In this document: positions 18,066 to 27,205 of the stretch, one piece after another | How positions within the stretch are numbered: position 1 is the stretch's first letter | Layout: every line of letters starts with the position of its first letter | From: JAJCYK01 sp965224285 | Lineage (GTDB): Bacteria > Bacteroidota > Bacteroidia > Cytophagales > Cyclobacteriaceae | Assembly (NCBI GenBank): GCA_965224285.1 | Contig: OZ245043.1 | Span: 620,001-684,000 of the forward strand | Reading direction: 5' to 3' | DNA length: 64,000 nt | Program-made: the position numbers and the translations under genes | Notes under the pieces: model-generated | Database searches by the model: none | What the model was told of the DNA's origin: nothing | What the model saw: the letters and a program-made list of their open reading frames with translations, nothing else

Positions 18066-18657
18066 TCGATGGAGCGACGCTAAAGAATGCCTTACCTCTG
18101 GCTCTATTTGGTTTAAATTTAGCTTGCATAACTTAAGTCATAGGTCGATTAAAAATTCACCTACATACTCAATTTTCTGTAGCATAAGGCGGTTTAAGTT
18201 ACAAACTTAAACCAGGATAGGGAGTTGCAAACTTAAACCAGTAAGGTACAGTATTTCCACAGATACATAATGGACGTATTCCACCCTAAAACAGTTTTGA
18301 GGATAGAACAAAATCCATCGTAATCATCAAGAGACTCCTTGGGGAGTCCCCCCGTCCCCCGCCCCGGTGCAGGCTAAAGGACGATTAAGCCTGCAAGTTA
18401 AATCTGTACTGATTTTTTAAGCAAGTTAGGGAATGAGGGTAGCAGAAATTGAGATTGGGTAATAAATTTTATTTTGCTGGTGATATTTTTTCGAGTAGGA
18501 ACAGAAGGGATATAGGAAAAATGATATAATTCATCGATTACTTATCCACATTGATCTAATATTTCTTTCCATTGCCGGGATTATTGGTTATAATTTCATT
18601 AAACTCATAGAATATCCACGGATTAGTGATCCGTATTATTAGCTAAAAATCATAGAC
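18066..18657. other. 592-base intergenic region with repeats, no gene seen
   Basis: No coding frame is convincing. It holds one copy of the dispersed CTCTGGCT...TTAAGT element (18093-18143), two further TTAAGTT/AACTTAAACC dyads near 18191-18241, and a GACTCC-TTGG-GGAGTC hairpin (18333-18348) followed by a C-rich run that could end the barrel transcript. The last 250 bases are AT-rich and look like a promoter for the DUF937 gene. Confidence 0.5.
18093..18143 (-). repeat. copy of the dispersed TTAAGTTACGCAAGCTAAACTTAA element (inverted)
   Basis: Reverse-complement match to the core of the elements at 38817 and 43864: ACCTCTGGCT, TTTAAATTTAGCTTGC, ATAACTTAAGT. It carries an 8-base insertion (CTATTTGG) and a few changes. 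Confidence 0.55.
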
Positions 18658-19257
18658 ATGTCAGACAACATATTAGATGCAATAACCAATCAATTCGGAG
18701 GTTCTGTACTGGACTCTATTAGCCGCCAGGCAGGCCTGGATAAAAAAGATGCCGGGTCGGTACTCAGTGCAGCTCTGCCTATCTTAGTAGGAGCTATGGC
18801 CAGGAATTCCAATAGGAGGGAAGGAGCGGAGGCCTTACATAACGCTTTAAGACGCGACCATGATGGAAGTCTACTAGATAATTTGGGAGGACTATTGAAT
18901 AATCCCAATGCAGGTCCGGGAGCAGGAATACTAAGACATGTGTTGGGTGCACGCCGAAATAACGTGGAAAAAGTTATCAATAAAGAGACCGGCGTGGACA
19001 TACAATCCATCAGCCGTATTTTGGAAATGGCAGCTCCCATTTTGATGGGCCTCTTGGGCAAGCAGCAGCGTCAAAAAAATCTGGATCCCGGTGGGCTCTC
19101 CAGCATTTTACAATCGGGTTTGAATCACATGAATCGACAATCGCCGGGAACGGAAGGCTTACTGGCAAGATTGCTGGACCAGGACGGCGATGGTGATATT
19201 ACCGACGATATCACCCGCATTGGTGGTGGTTTGCTGGGAAGTTTATTTAGGAAGTAA
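18658..19257 (+). CDS. DUF937-family protein
   Basis: 199 residues matching the DUF937 pattern: ILDAITNQFGGSVLDSISRQAGLDKKDAGSVLSAALPILVGAMARN at the start, a glycine/asparagine-rich linker, and a second helical half with QSISRILEMAAPILMGLLGKQ. It ends in a calcium-loop-like DQDGDGDITDDI and GGGLLGSLF. No signal peptide. The family is widespread but its role is unknown. It stands alone after a long repeat-containing gap and converges on the DNA polymerase IV gene 21 bases away. Confidence 0.85.
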   Translation: MSDNILDAITNQFGGSVLDSISRQAGLDKKDAGSVLSAALPILVGAMARNSNRREGAEALHNALRRDHDGSLLDNLGGLLNNPNAGPGAGILRHVLGARRNNVEKVINKETGVDIQSISRILEMAAPILMGLLGKQQRQKNLDPGGLSSILQSGLNHMNRQSPGTEGLLARLLDQDGDGDITDDITRIGGGLLGSLFRK

Positions 19258-19278
19258 TTCCCCAAAATTAAGCTGCGG

Positions 19279-20478
19279 CTAAGCCCGCCTATGGGCTGGT
19301 ATAATGGGAGGCTCACCGTTAAACGGGTTGACCCTGCCAATAGCCCTGGAGCCCATGGCAGCAGCACGCTTAACCGCATCCTGTCCATATCTTTTGCGTA
19401 GCATATCCATAGCCTGGTACAGCCTGCATTGCTGTTCGGTATCATGGAGAAAGTTAATTTGCTGTCCCCCGCAAACCAAGTGGCTATAACGGACCCCGAC
19501 CAGGCGTACTCTGAGGCGGCGATCATAAAGTTTGGTAAATAACTCCTGGGTCAGTGAAATCAAGGTGCGATCGCAAGCAGTATAGGGGATTCTTTTTTGT
19601 TTGGAATACACATTCATATCAGCATACCGAATTTTTACTGTGACACAAGAGGTGAGTTTCACCCCATTACGCAACTGAAAAGCCAAGTTTTCGGCCATCG
19701 CCAGTAAAATGCTGCTCATCTTTTGTACATCAATGGTGTCCTGCTCGAAAGTCCGTTCGATGGAGATGGATTTTCGTTCAGTATAGGGAATAACCGGACT
19801 TTGATCGATACCCTGGCATTTATCCCATATGGAGGCTCCCGACTGTCCCAGCAAAGCTTGCATAAGGTCCTTGGGCATCTTTTGCACGGTACGTACTTTT
19901 TCTAACCCCATTTCTCGTAGCGCTGCAAAAGTCTTGTCACCCACTGACGGTATCTTTAGCAGAGACAAGGGTGAGAGAAACGTTTTCTCCTGGCCAGCAG
20001 CTACCCGGAGATGCCCATTGGGTTTGGCCTCATTGGTCCCTATTTTGGAAACGGTTTTGTTAATAGAAAGCCCCATGGACAAAGGCAGGCCGGTTTCCCG
20101 GATAATACGCTCTCGCAATTCCATAGACCACTGGTAACAGCCGAAAAAATGATCCATGCCGGTCAGATCCAGGTAGAATTCATCAATGGAAGATTTTTCA
20201 TATAGAGGGGCATACTCCCTGATGATCTCCGTCACCAAATGGGAATATTTGCTGTAAAGGCCGCTATCACCCCGGATCACCACCGCTTCCGGGCATAGTT
20301 GCAGCGCCATTCGCATGGGCATAGCTGATTTGATACCAAAACGCCGGGCTTCGTAGCTGCAGGATGCCACCACGCCCCTGGAAGTTACTCCCCCGATGAG
20401 CACCGGCTTACCATTCAGCTTTGGATTCAACAGCCGCTCACAAGAGACAAAGAAAGTGTCCAGATCGATATGTACCAC
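19279..20478 (-). CDS. dinB: DNA polymerase IV (Y-family translesion polymerase)
   Basis: About 399 residues. Catalytic acids are Asp5 in VHIDLDTFF and Asp99-Glu100 in SSIDEFYLDLTGMD. The fingers/palm region contains YEARRFGIKSAMP, the thumb contains SVGDKTFAALREMGL, and the C-terminal little-finger domain ends in RAIGRVNPFNG. It bypasses DNA lesions. The only standard start is a GTG; four codons upstream an in-frame ATA gives IKRSVVHIDLD, matching the usual [MI]-[NK]-RS-[IV]-VH opening of the family. The true start may therefore be ATA or a mutated ATG. Confidence 0.92.
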   Translation of the reverse strand: MVHIDLDTFFVSCERLLNPKLNGKPVLIGGVTSRGVVASCSYEARRFGIKSAMPMRMALQLCPEAVVIRGDSGLYSKYSHLVTEIIREYAPLYEKSSIDEFYLDLTGMDHFFGCYQWSMELRERIIRETGLPLSMGLSINKTVSKIGTNEAKPNGHLRVAAGQEKTFLSPLSLLKIPSVGDKTFAALREMGLEKVRTVQKMPKDLMQALLGQSGASIWDKCQGIDQSPVIPYTERKSISIERTFEQDTIDVQKMSSILLAMAENLAFQLRNGVKLTSCVTVKIRYADMNVYSKQKRIPYTACDRTLISLTQELFTKLYDRRLRVRLVGVRYSHLVCGGQQINFLHDTEQQCRLYQAMDMLRKRYGQDAVKRAAAMGSRAIGRVNPFNGEPPIIPAHRRA

Positions 20479-20597
20479 AGATCGTTTTATACTATTATTA
20501 GTAGTAATTAGCTATTAAAAATAGTAAATAAAAATAATATTCCACTCTTTGTCCGGTATAACAATTACTTTATATTATTTTTTGATTTAACCCTGAT

Positions 20598-22004
20598 ATG
20601 AATTTCAGACTACTTTCTATAACTATTGGGCTGGTAATAATCACCAGTCTGGTATATGCTCAAAGTGATCAGCCCCCGCACGTGATTTTCATCCTGACCG
20701 ATGACCTTGGTTATGGTGATCTAAAACATTACGGCCATAGGTTTATAGACACCCCCAATTTGGATACGCTTGCCAAGCAAGGTTTGACCCTCACCCATTT
20801 CTATGCCCCCTCACCGCTTTGTTCACCCTCCAGAGCCGGGATGTTAACCGGCAGGACCCCCTTTCGCACCGGTATTAAAAGCTGGATCCCGGAAAACAAT
20901 AATATTTATCTCAGGCAACAGGAGCTCACCATCGCCTCCTTGCTAAAGCGAAGAGGATATCAAACTTTTTTTGCAGGGAAGTGGCACCTAAACGGGGGGC
21001 TTGACAATCTTCAGCATCCTCAACCTCAAGACCATGGCTTCGACTACTGGTTGGGTACTCATAATTTCACCCTGCCCACTCATCGCAACCCTGATAATTT
21101 TTTTAGAAACAGCAAGCCTCTGGGGGAAATTGAGGGGTTTGCTGCTCAGATCGTGATGGATGAAGCCATCGGTTGGTTGGATTCCATAGACCGCCAGCAG
21201 CCCTTTTTTATGTATGTGAGCTTACATGAGCCTCATTCCGAAATTGCCAGTCCCGATAGTTTTAACATACATTACCGGCAGTTTACTGATGGGCCTGTTG
21301 ATCTGGATAACTTAATGGATCGCGGTCCCGGTGAATATTACGCCAATGTCAGTCACCTGGACTTTCAAGTGGGTCGTTTGATGGATAAATTGGATCAGTT
21401 AAAGCTTACGGAACGGACTCTGGTGATCTTCACCAGCGACAACGGACCAGTGACTAATCAATGGCGATATTGGTGGGAAGTAAATATGTATGGAGAGACC
21501 GGCGGCCTTAGAGGTAGGAAAGCCGACCTATTTGAAGGAGGTTTACGGGTGCCTTGTATTCTGCGATATCCCGGGGTGATAAATGCAGGTGTTACCTCGG
21601 ATATTCCCATCCACGGCTATGATCTTTTACCCACAATCTGTGCCCTGACCGACACCCCCTTACCCCGGGACCGGATCCTGGATGGCCAGGATTTTTCGGG
21701 TATTTTTCAGGGACAACCTTTGAACCGGTCACAACCATTATTTTGGGCATTTGAGATCAGGGATTATGATGATCCCTATGGCTACCACTATGCCGCCAGG
21801 AAAGAGCATTGGAAACTGATCACCGATAAAACCTTGGAGAAAGCATTGCTTTATAACCTAAATGAGGATCCTTACGAAGTAATTGATCACTCATCAGAAA
21901 ACCCGAAATTAGTGCAAGAACTAAAAGCCGCCATCAAAGTCATTTCAAAAAGCATTGAGGAAGATGCTTTGAGGCCGGAATATGACAAACCCAGCCGGGA
22001 TTAA
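20598..22004 (+). CDS. type I sulfatase (arylsulfatase A-like), secreted
   Basis: 468 residues with a signal peptide ending near VYAQ. The sulfatase signature PLCSPSRAGMLTGR carries Cys75, which a formylglycine-generating enzyme would convert. Metal ligands are in the DDLGYGDL loop and TSDNGP. The KWH motif (FAGKWHLN) and H-x-P (GLRVPCILRYPG region) also fit. It hydrolyses sulfate esters, possibly from marine polysaccharide or from sulfolipid. No anaerobic maturase or FGE gene is in the window. It is transcribed divergently from the polymerase IV gene. Confidence 0.92.
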   Translation: MNFRLLSITIGLVIITSLVYAQSDQPPHVIFILTDDLGYGDLKHYGHRFIDTPNLDTLAKQGLTLTHFYAPSPLCSPSRAGMLTGRTPFRTGIKSWIPENNNIYLRQQELTIASLLKRRGYQTFFAGKWHLNGGLDNLQHPQPQDHGFDYWLGTHNFTLPTHRNPDNFFRNSKPLGEIEGFAAQIVMDEAIGWLDSIDRQQPFFMYVSLHEPHSEIASPDSFNIHYRQFTDGPVDLDNLMDRGPGEYYANVSHLDFQVGRLMDKLDQLKLTERTLVIFTSDNGPVTNQWRYWWEVNMYGETGGLRGRKADLFEGGLRVPCILRYPGVINAGVTSDIPIHGYDLLPTICALTDTPLPRDRILDGQDFSGIFQGQPLNRSQPLFWAFEIRDYDDPYGYHYAARKEHWKLITDKTLEKALLYNLNEDPYEVIDHSSENPKLVQELKAAIKVISKSIEEDALRPEYDKPSRD

Positions 22005-22023
22005 ACGGATTTAACCATGGTCA
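21996..22023 (+). repeat. short direct repeat, copy 1 (copy 2 at 22962-22988)
   Basis: CGGGATTAAACGGATTTAACCATGG here and CGGGTTTAACGGATTTGACCATGG at 22962 share about 22 of 25 positions with one gap. The second copy is the 3' end of the phosphorylase gene. The two copies flank the broken 7-TM gene exactly. Confidence 0.55.
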
Positions 22024-22030
22024 GTCAGTA

Positions 22031-22839
22031 CTAATTGGCCAGTCGTAACATTAAATCGTAAGTATTCCGCCACCAATCCATCTGGGGTACGGGAAAACGA
22101 ACAATCTGAAAAGCCAGTAACAAAACACCACAGGAGATGGTAACAGGATGTAGACGTCGTATGGTTTTCAAATCATAGAAAACACAGGCCAGCAGGATCA
22201 CATCAATTGTGACAAATACTAACCACGGAGATGGAGGTGACGGTGCAAAAAAGGGTCGATACAATCTACCTACCGGTGGTGTCATTAACATACAGGTGGC
22301 AAATAACATAAGACGCTTGTGGGATGCTGGTCGATTTCTTTTATAGATCGCAATGACCATCAGACAAGCAAATGAAAGCAGTGCGAATGTATTGCTGAAT
22401 CCAAGAGCGTAAGCACGTGCTATTTGTCCAGTCTCAAATCGTTCGATGTTGGCAGTCAAGCTTACCAAGAAACCAAAAATGACCATTGCTGTGGCCAGCT
22501 AGATTCCCACCATACCAAAGCTGCGATGTATGGCCAGGGACCTTTGAGAAACCAGCCAGCTTTGTAGGAAAAAAATATTATCCAAGAAAAAAACAAGATG
22601 CCATGTATATGAACAGCGGCTGGTATACCTTCCAATTTTGAATAAATTAATGGTCCCCAGTAGGTAGGTATAAAACCAGCAAACGTGAGCAGTGCACAAT
22701 ATCCGGCCACACCTACGAAGAAAAGGTTGCCAGTGGTTTTTCTCAGGGATTCACACTGGTTCGTAATAATAGTATGAAGATTTGTATCACGTACAGTTTT
22801 CTGAGGCTCTGTGGGTTCAGTAGACTTGCTGACTGACAT
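22031..22839 (-). pseudogene. broken multi-TM membrane protein with frameshift and nonsense codon
   Basis: Three reading-frame pieces join into one protein. The first piece runs to HIHGILFFSWIIFF. A one-base shift in the seven-A run at 22569-22575 (T7 on the coding strand) restores LQSWLVSQRSLAIHRSFGMVGI. An in-frame TAG (22499-22501) interrupts before LATAMVIFGFLVSLTAN, which runs to the end. The joined protein has about seven hydrophobic segments with the recurrent HIHG, IHR-x-x-G and SHKRLML motifs of an unnamed bacterial membrane-protein family. The likely start is ATG 22839 (MSVSKSTEP). Two independent lesions argue for decay. Confidence 0.75.
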
Positions 22840-22956
22840 ATGTGCTTGGCAGCTTATAAAGCTAATATCGTGCATATTGACCTCCAAGCCAAGTGGAATG
22901 ATGTAAAAAACATCGTTACTTAAGAACATGCAGGAAGAATATACAAGTAATTGAGC

Positions 22957-23880
22957 TTAATCGGGTTTAACGGATTTGACCATGGCCGACAAACCAATTT
23001 GAATAGCATCATCTATAATCTGATCATAATTTATGAGCGCCGAGCTGGCTTGAGGTGTGCTTATAACGGGGCAAATAGTACCACAGGAAAAATTTAGTTG
23101 GTGGCCCAGGTGAAATATCAAGCTGGACTCCATTTCCATATTTACTACCTTTAAATCTTTGATCACTAATTCCGTCAGCTTGAATTTGATATCCGGAATA
23201 GTATTGATCAAACCTTCTATAACCCGGCCACATGGGCCATAGAACCCTGGTGAAGACACGGTAATACCCGGTTTGGCAATGATGTTCATTTCTTTGGCTG
23301 AATTCAACAGATTCTGGACTATCCTGGGAGTCGCCTTGGAGGCATAGGGAGAAAATTTATTCCTGAAACGAGCATGGGAAGGTGTATATTTATTCAGCAC
23401 CTCCTCACATGCTGTTTCAATCTCCATGATGGTCTCATCAGCCGGGGGATGATCATAGAACAGGCCGGTGCTGTCAAGGCCTAAGGCATATTGGGAAATA
23501 GCCATAGTACCGACCTGGATGTCAGGTTGTATGCCTCCCGAAGTCCCAATTCGGATCATATTTATAGAGGGAGTGTGACCTTTGAGTTGGGAGTTTTCAG
23601 GGTCGAAATATAACAACTGGTAAGCTTCCACCAATACGATCTCTACATTGTCAGTACCAATTCCGGTGCCTATGACCGACATCGGAACACCCCGGTAAGC
23701 ACCGGTTAAGGTCAGGAATTCGCGATTCTGCACCTGAAAATCGATTTGGTCGAAATGGGCCGCCAGCTTATGCGCTCTGGCAGGATCTCCTACCAAGAAA
23801 ATATTTGGCGAAAGCTGCCCCGGCTCTAGGCCCAGGTGGTAAACTTTCCCGTCAATAAATAACAGGTCGGATCTTATCAT
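22957..23880 (-). CDS. nucleoside phosphorylase (uridine phosphorylase-like)
   Basis: 307 residues of the PNP/UDP phosphorylase fold: FLVGDPARAHKLAAHFD phosphate loop, GTGIGTDNVEIVL, RIGTSGGIQPDIQVGTMAIS, and the nucleoside-binding VVNMEMESSLIFHLG. It cleaves a nucleoside with phosphate to base and ribose-1-phosphate in the cytoplasm; the sequence is nearest to uridine phosphorylases, although the specificity loop is not decisive. It is the last gene of a three-gene minus-strand run (AraC, acyl-CoA dehydrogenase-like, phosphorylase). Confidence 0.88.
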   Translation of the reverse strand: MIRSDLLFIDGKVYHLGLEPGQLSPNIFLVGDPARAHKLAAHFDQIDFQVQNREFLTLTGAYRGVPMSVIGTGIGTDNVEIVLVEAYQLLYFDPENSQLKGHTPSINMIRIGTSGGIQPDIQVGTMAISQYALGLDSTGLFYDHPPADETIMEIETACEEVLNKYTPSHARFRNKFSPYASKATPRIVQNLLNSAKEMNIIAKPGITVSSPGFYGPCGRVIEGLINTIPDIKFKLTELVIKDLKVVNMEMESSLIFHLGHQLNFSCGTICPVISTPQASSALINYDQIIDDAIQIGLSAMVKSVKPD

Positions 23881-23908
23881 GAATTATGCTGGTAACTGCT
23901 TTTATTAA

Positions 23909-25069
23909 TTAGGTGGTTTGCTTATGGTGAATTAAAAACCGTCCTCGTTGTCTCATTTGCTCTTTCTCTGGCAGGGGATGGAAACTCACTGCCTGTACGT
24001 CCCGGAACAATTTTTCAATCTCTGAAGAGCGAAAGTAGCTTTTACCACCAAGGATCTCTATGGCTTTATCCACACAGGCTTTGCAGTTTTTGGCTATCAG
24101 GGTCTTTCTGGTCAGCATTGCCATCCCAGTTTCTTCATTAGGCTCAAAGTCAAAATTTTTGGCTCTGGTGATCATATCTTGGTGTGCCAATTGTGCGGAA
24201 CAGAGAAAGTTATCCATTTCACCAGCCATTAATTCGTCATCAGTAGCCAGATTTCTTTTAGTTCGGCAATATTGGAGCACAATTTCTTGTGATTTCTCGG
24301 CAATACCCAGGTACGGGGACATTATAAGGGGCGTAGCCACCGTTAGAACCACATTCCACAAGTCTGGAAACTGATTTCTTGGACGAATTGCTACGATGTT
24401 TTCATCAGGTATGAATACTTGATGCAAATCCAAGGTTTGGGAACCAGTACCTCTCATGCCCTGAGTATACCAGTCATCATGGAGGTTGATGCCCGGAGAG
24501 TCTATGGGAATAGTAAAATGTAATACCTGGTCGCCATGCTTATGATCCTGTAACACGGCACTGCTTACCAGAAGATCGCCGGCAACAGATTGACTGGCGA
24601 AATGCTTTCTTGCGTTAACCAAATATCCCTTTTTTATTTTTTTCATCCGGCCGCTTGATTGCCTCCAGTCACGGGCACCGGTACTGACCAGGATCAAATC
24701 ATTTTCGACTACAGACGCCAGTAATTCTACACTTTCGTTTTGATGGATATGACGCCATATATTGGTGGCTACTACATGCTGGTGCATGGAAAGAGCCAGC
24801 GCTGTTGAGGGACAATGATGAGCGATACGGCGAATAGTATCACACATTTCCGCATGCGACACCCCCTGACCGCCTATTGACTCCGGAATCATAGCGCTTA
24901 GAATACCCAGTTCGACTAATAGAGCATAATTGTCTGTAACAAAGGAATCCTGTTCATCGTGTTTTTTGGAATTTTGAGCCAGGACTGGACCCAGCTCCTG
25001 AATAACCTGTTTCCAATCAGTTGGGTTAGCGGTAGATTTGGTTTTTTTCTGCTTTGTTTTAATGAACAC
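23909..25069 (-). CDS. acyl-CoA dehydrogenase-family flavoprotein
   Basis: 386 residues. The N-terminal helical domain has GILSAMIPESIGGQGVSHAEM, and the middle beta-domain has LLVSSAV and GMRGTGSQTLDLHQVFIPDENIV. The C-terminal helical domain has AIEILGGKSYFRSSEIEKLFRDVQAVSFHPLPEKEQ. The HPLP ending and absence of a clear catalytic Glu at the canonical positions place it nearer to the flavin-dependent monooxygenase-like branch of the superfamily than to beta-oxidation enzymes, an inference. It is 4 bases downstream of an AraC regulator, its likely controller. Confidence 0.82.
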   Translation of the reverse strand: MFIKTKQKKTKSTANPTDWKQVIQELGPVLAQNSKKHDEQDSFVTDNYALLVELGILSAMIPESIGGQGVSHAEMCDTIRRIAHHCPSTALALSMHQHVVATNIWRHIHQNESVELLASVVENDLILVSTGARDWRQSSGRMKKIKKGYLVNARKHFASQSVAGDLLVSSAVLQDHKHGDQVLHFTIPIDSPGINLHDDWYTQGMRGTGSQTLDLHQVFIPDENIVAIRPRNQFPDLWNVVLTVATPLIMSPYLGIAEKSQEIVLQYCRTKRNLATDDELMAGEMDNFLCSAQLAHQDMITRAKNFDFEPNEETGMAMLTRKTLIAKNCKACVDKAIEILGGKSYFRSSEIEKLFRDVQAVSFHPLPEKEQMRQRGRFLIHHKQTT

Positions 25070-25073
25070 TTTT

Positions 25074-25946
25074 CTAAACCTTAGGGTATAGATTTTGGGC
25101 TTTTTGATATTGTCTGGGGGTTACACCGATGGCCTTTTTAAAGCAGCGATTAAAATGGGAAGGATTCTCAAATCCACATTCGAAAGCTACTTGGTAAACT
25201 TTTTTATCAGTCCTTTCCAAAATCATCTTAGCATGCAGCAGTCTTTTTCTGGCCAACCATCTGCCTGGAGGAATACCGTAGATCTCCTGGAAATCCCGAT
25301 GAAAAGTGCTCAAACTACGATTAGATAACCGAGCGAATTCTTGTATAGATAGATTGTAAATAAAATTATCCTCCATGATATGTTTTAGGCTGGGCTTGGT
25401 GCTTTTGGCGATCTCCAGAAAATAGTTTGCTATTGGAGGGTTGGTTTGTAAGGTTAGAATATTGAACAGCAGTTCTTTAAACTTAAGTTCAAGCAATAGG
25501 GGAGAAGGCTCAATATGGTGGTAGAAATAAGCTTGGAAAGACGTAAAATAAGCATTTAGCATATGATCCATTTCCAAGGGTATCACACTATCTGATCTTT
25601 CGGTTCCGGCACTGGCTATTAGATCAGGATGATTGTTGACCAGGGTCCTTATATAAGCGTCTGGGATAAAAATCACCAGAGCACAGAAATCAACATCAAA
25701 ATATTTGTGAATAATATTAGCTCCTTTCTTCACGAATAAAGCTTCATGAGCGTGTACGGTATAGCGGTTATTCAAGGTCTTCCAGGTTTTTTTCCCTGAA
25801 AGCACATAAATGAAATAATTTAAATGGGTCCAAGCGGTGAATATTGGTTGCTCCTCCATACACCTGTATTCAGAAAAAAGCATCGACGATACCTTGATCT
25901 TTTTAAAGCTTGGAGAAGCCAGGGCAATGTCGTAGCCGTTATCCAT
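25074..25946 (-). CDS. AraC-family transcriptional regulator
   Basis: 290 residues. An N-terminal cupin-like ligand domain (YFIYVLSGKKTWKTLNNRY, VKKGANIIHKYF) precedes a double helix-turn-helix at about residues 190-285, ending in VAFECGFENPSHFNRCFKKAIGVTPRQYQ. It is the first gene of the minus-strand run with the acyl-CoA dehydrogenase-like gene and the phosphorylase, and so probably regulates them. Inducer unknown. Confidence 0.9.
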   Translation of the reverse strand: MDNGYDIALASPSFKKIKVSSMLFSEYRCMEEQPIFTAWTHLNYFIYVLSGKKTWKTLNNRYTVHAHEALFVKKGANIIHKYFDVDFCALVIFIPDAYIRTLVNNHPDLIASAGTERSDSVIPLEMDHMLNAYFTSFQAYFYHHIEPSPLLLELKFKELLFNILTLQTNPPIANYFLEIAKSTKPSLKHIMEDNFIYNLSIQEFARLSNRSLSTFHRDFQEIYGIPPGRWLARKRLLHAKMILERTDKKVYQVAFECGFENPSHFNRCFKKAIGVTPRQYQKAQNLYPKV

Positions 25947-26011
25947 CCCTAATAATTAAAATTTAGCACAAATAAGTTATCACTTTTGTGGTGCATTTTC
26001 AACCCACCCCA

Positions 26012-26677
26012 TCATTCTATTGCTACCGGTTTTAATATCAAATCGTGTTCTGCGGCTATTTTCCCAAATTCCTCCGGGCTGAAATTGGTGGCTTCTTTTC
26101 CAGGCTCAGCGCCTACTTTCTTAAAAAAACTAAGCAACCCCTGCTTTTCATTTGGTATGGTAGCAAATACCAAAGCTAGCGGCTCATTGGTTCCAGTATT
26201 TTTGAATGCATGCCACTCACCGGGAGCGGTGTACCATACATAACCTTCGCTTACTGGAGTTTCAATCCTTTTATCACCATCATAAGTGATTACCACCCCT
26301 TCCCCGGAGAGGAAATAGGCAATTTCTTCAGTCTTCATATGCTTATGTTCGGGTAGTTGTCCGCCAACGCCGAGTTCATATTTAGCAAAGCTTGCAGCCG
26401 CGTGAGGATGTGACTGAGCATCCAGGTATATCTGTAATTTCCCCCCCGATCCCAGTTTGTCCTTGGATTCCGGGAACAACCAGTAGTGACCCCCTGCATC
26501 AGGAGCAAACACCTCACCTTTGTGGGCTACATGATCATGGCTGTGATCTCGTACCAGTTGCGCTTGTTTAACCTGGGGTGAACTTTTCTCAGTACAACTT
26601 TGAAAAGCTAGCAATAAAGCCAACCCAATAAAACTTGATTTAGTGATGGAGCTGAAATATACTAGTGGACTATTCAT
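26012..26677 (-). CDS. cupin-domain lipoprotein
   Basis: 221 residues. A signal peptide ends at LAFQSC, a lipobox. A single cupin follows, with HPHAAASFAKYELGVGGQLPEHKHMKTEEIAYFLSG (metal ligands in HKH and the Glu, separated as in the family) and the second motif in WYTAPGEWHAFKN. A His/Asp-rich stretch (RDHSHDHVAHKG) after the signal could also bind metal. Location would be periplasmic or envelope. No obvious partner; it lies 65 bases upstream of the AraC gene on the same strand. Confidence 0.8.
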   Translation of the reverse strand: MNSPLVYFSSITKSSFIGLALLLAFQSCTEKSSPQVKQAQLVRDHSHDHVAHKGEVFAPDAGGHYWLFPESKDKLGSGGKLQIYLDAQSHPHAAASFAKYELGVGGQLPEHKHMKTEEIAYFLSGEGVVITYDGDKRIETPVSEGYVWYTAPGEWHAFKNTGTNEPLALVFATIPNEKQGLLSFFKKVGAEPGKEATNFSPEEFGKIAAEHDLILKPVAIE

Positions 26678-26910
26678 ATTGATTGATGTTTACCTTGAAT
26701 TTTATTCAAATCGTTATGATAAATTTAGCATATAATAGCATACTGGAATTGACTTAGAATTTCTATCTCTTGACTCTGCATGCCAATTGTTTAAGATAAT
26801 AATCAAATTAAAGAGTAGGTCAAAAAAATCGGTGCTTACTGATGATACCAGCTAAATCTTTTCAAATGAGAATCTTTCATAACTACAGAATTGCAGCTAT
26901 CTTGCATAAG

Positions 26911-27149
26911 GTATTGGTTTCTTTACTGCCAACAGCAGGAGGAATTAAAATGGGAATCCGGTTCAAAACCGGAGCTGTCCCCGCAACTGTAAGTTCAATT
27001 GGTTTGTTAACCGATCTTATTGCCACTGTGGGGCCGTCTAATAAGTATCAGGAATCACACAACTTGAGGTGATTTAACATCTGATACCTTATTAGATAGC
27101 TCTATGGGAAGGCCTTAACAACTGAATCAGCCAGGAGACCTGCCAATAC
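26911..27149 (+). promoter_or_regulatory. cobalamin (vitamin B12) riboswitch
   Basis: Closing stem P1 is perfect: GTATTGG (26911-26917) with CCAATAC (27143-27149). Inside are the conserved core AAAATGGGAA...CCGG...CCGGAGCTG...CCCCGCAACTGTA (26947-26992), CCACTG (about 27022), GGGAAGGCC (27104-27112) and the B12-box CAGCCAGGAGACCTGCC (27128-27144). All elements occur in the known order. It precedes a TonB receptor gene by ~57 bases, where a GC-rich stretch (CGCTCGGGAG) could be the ribosome-site switch. Expected behaviour: B12 lowers expression of the receptor and lipoprotein. Confidence 0.95.
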
Positions 27150-27205
27150 GTTGTGATGTAGCCACGCTCGGGAGAAGCGGGGTTCGTACCGAAAAGTTTT
27201 GAGCT

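Noticed and set aside
26842..27072. Open frame of 76 codons
   Set aside because: It overlaps the cobalamin riboswitch, has no family resemblance and its codons follow the conserved RNA sequence.
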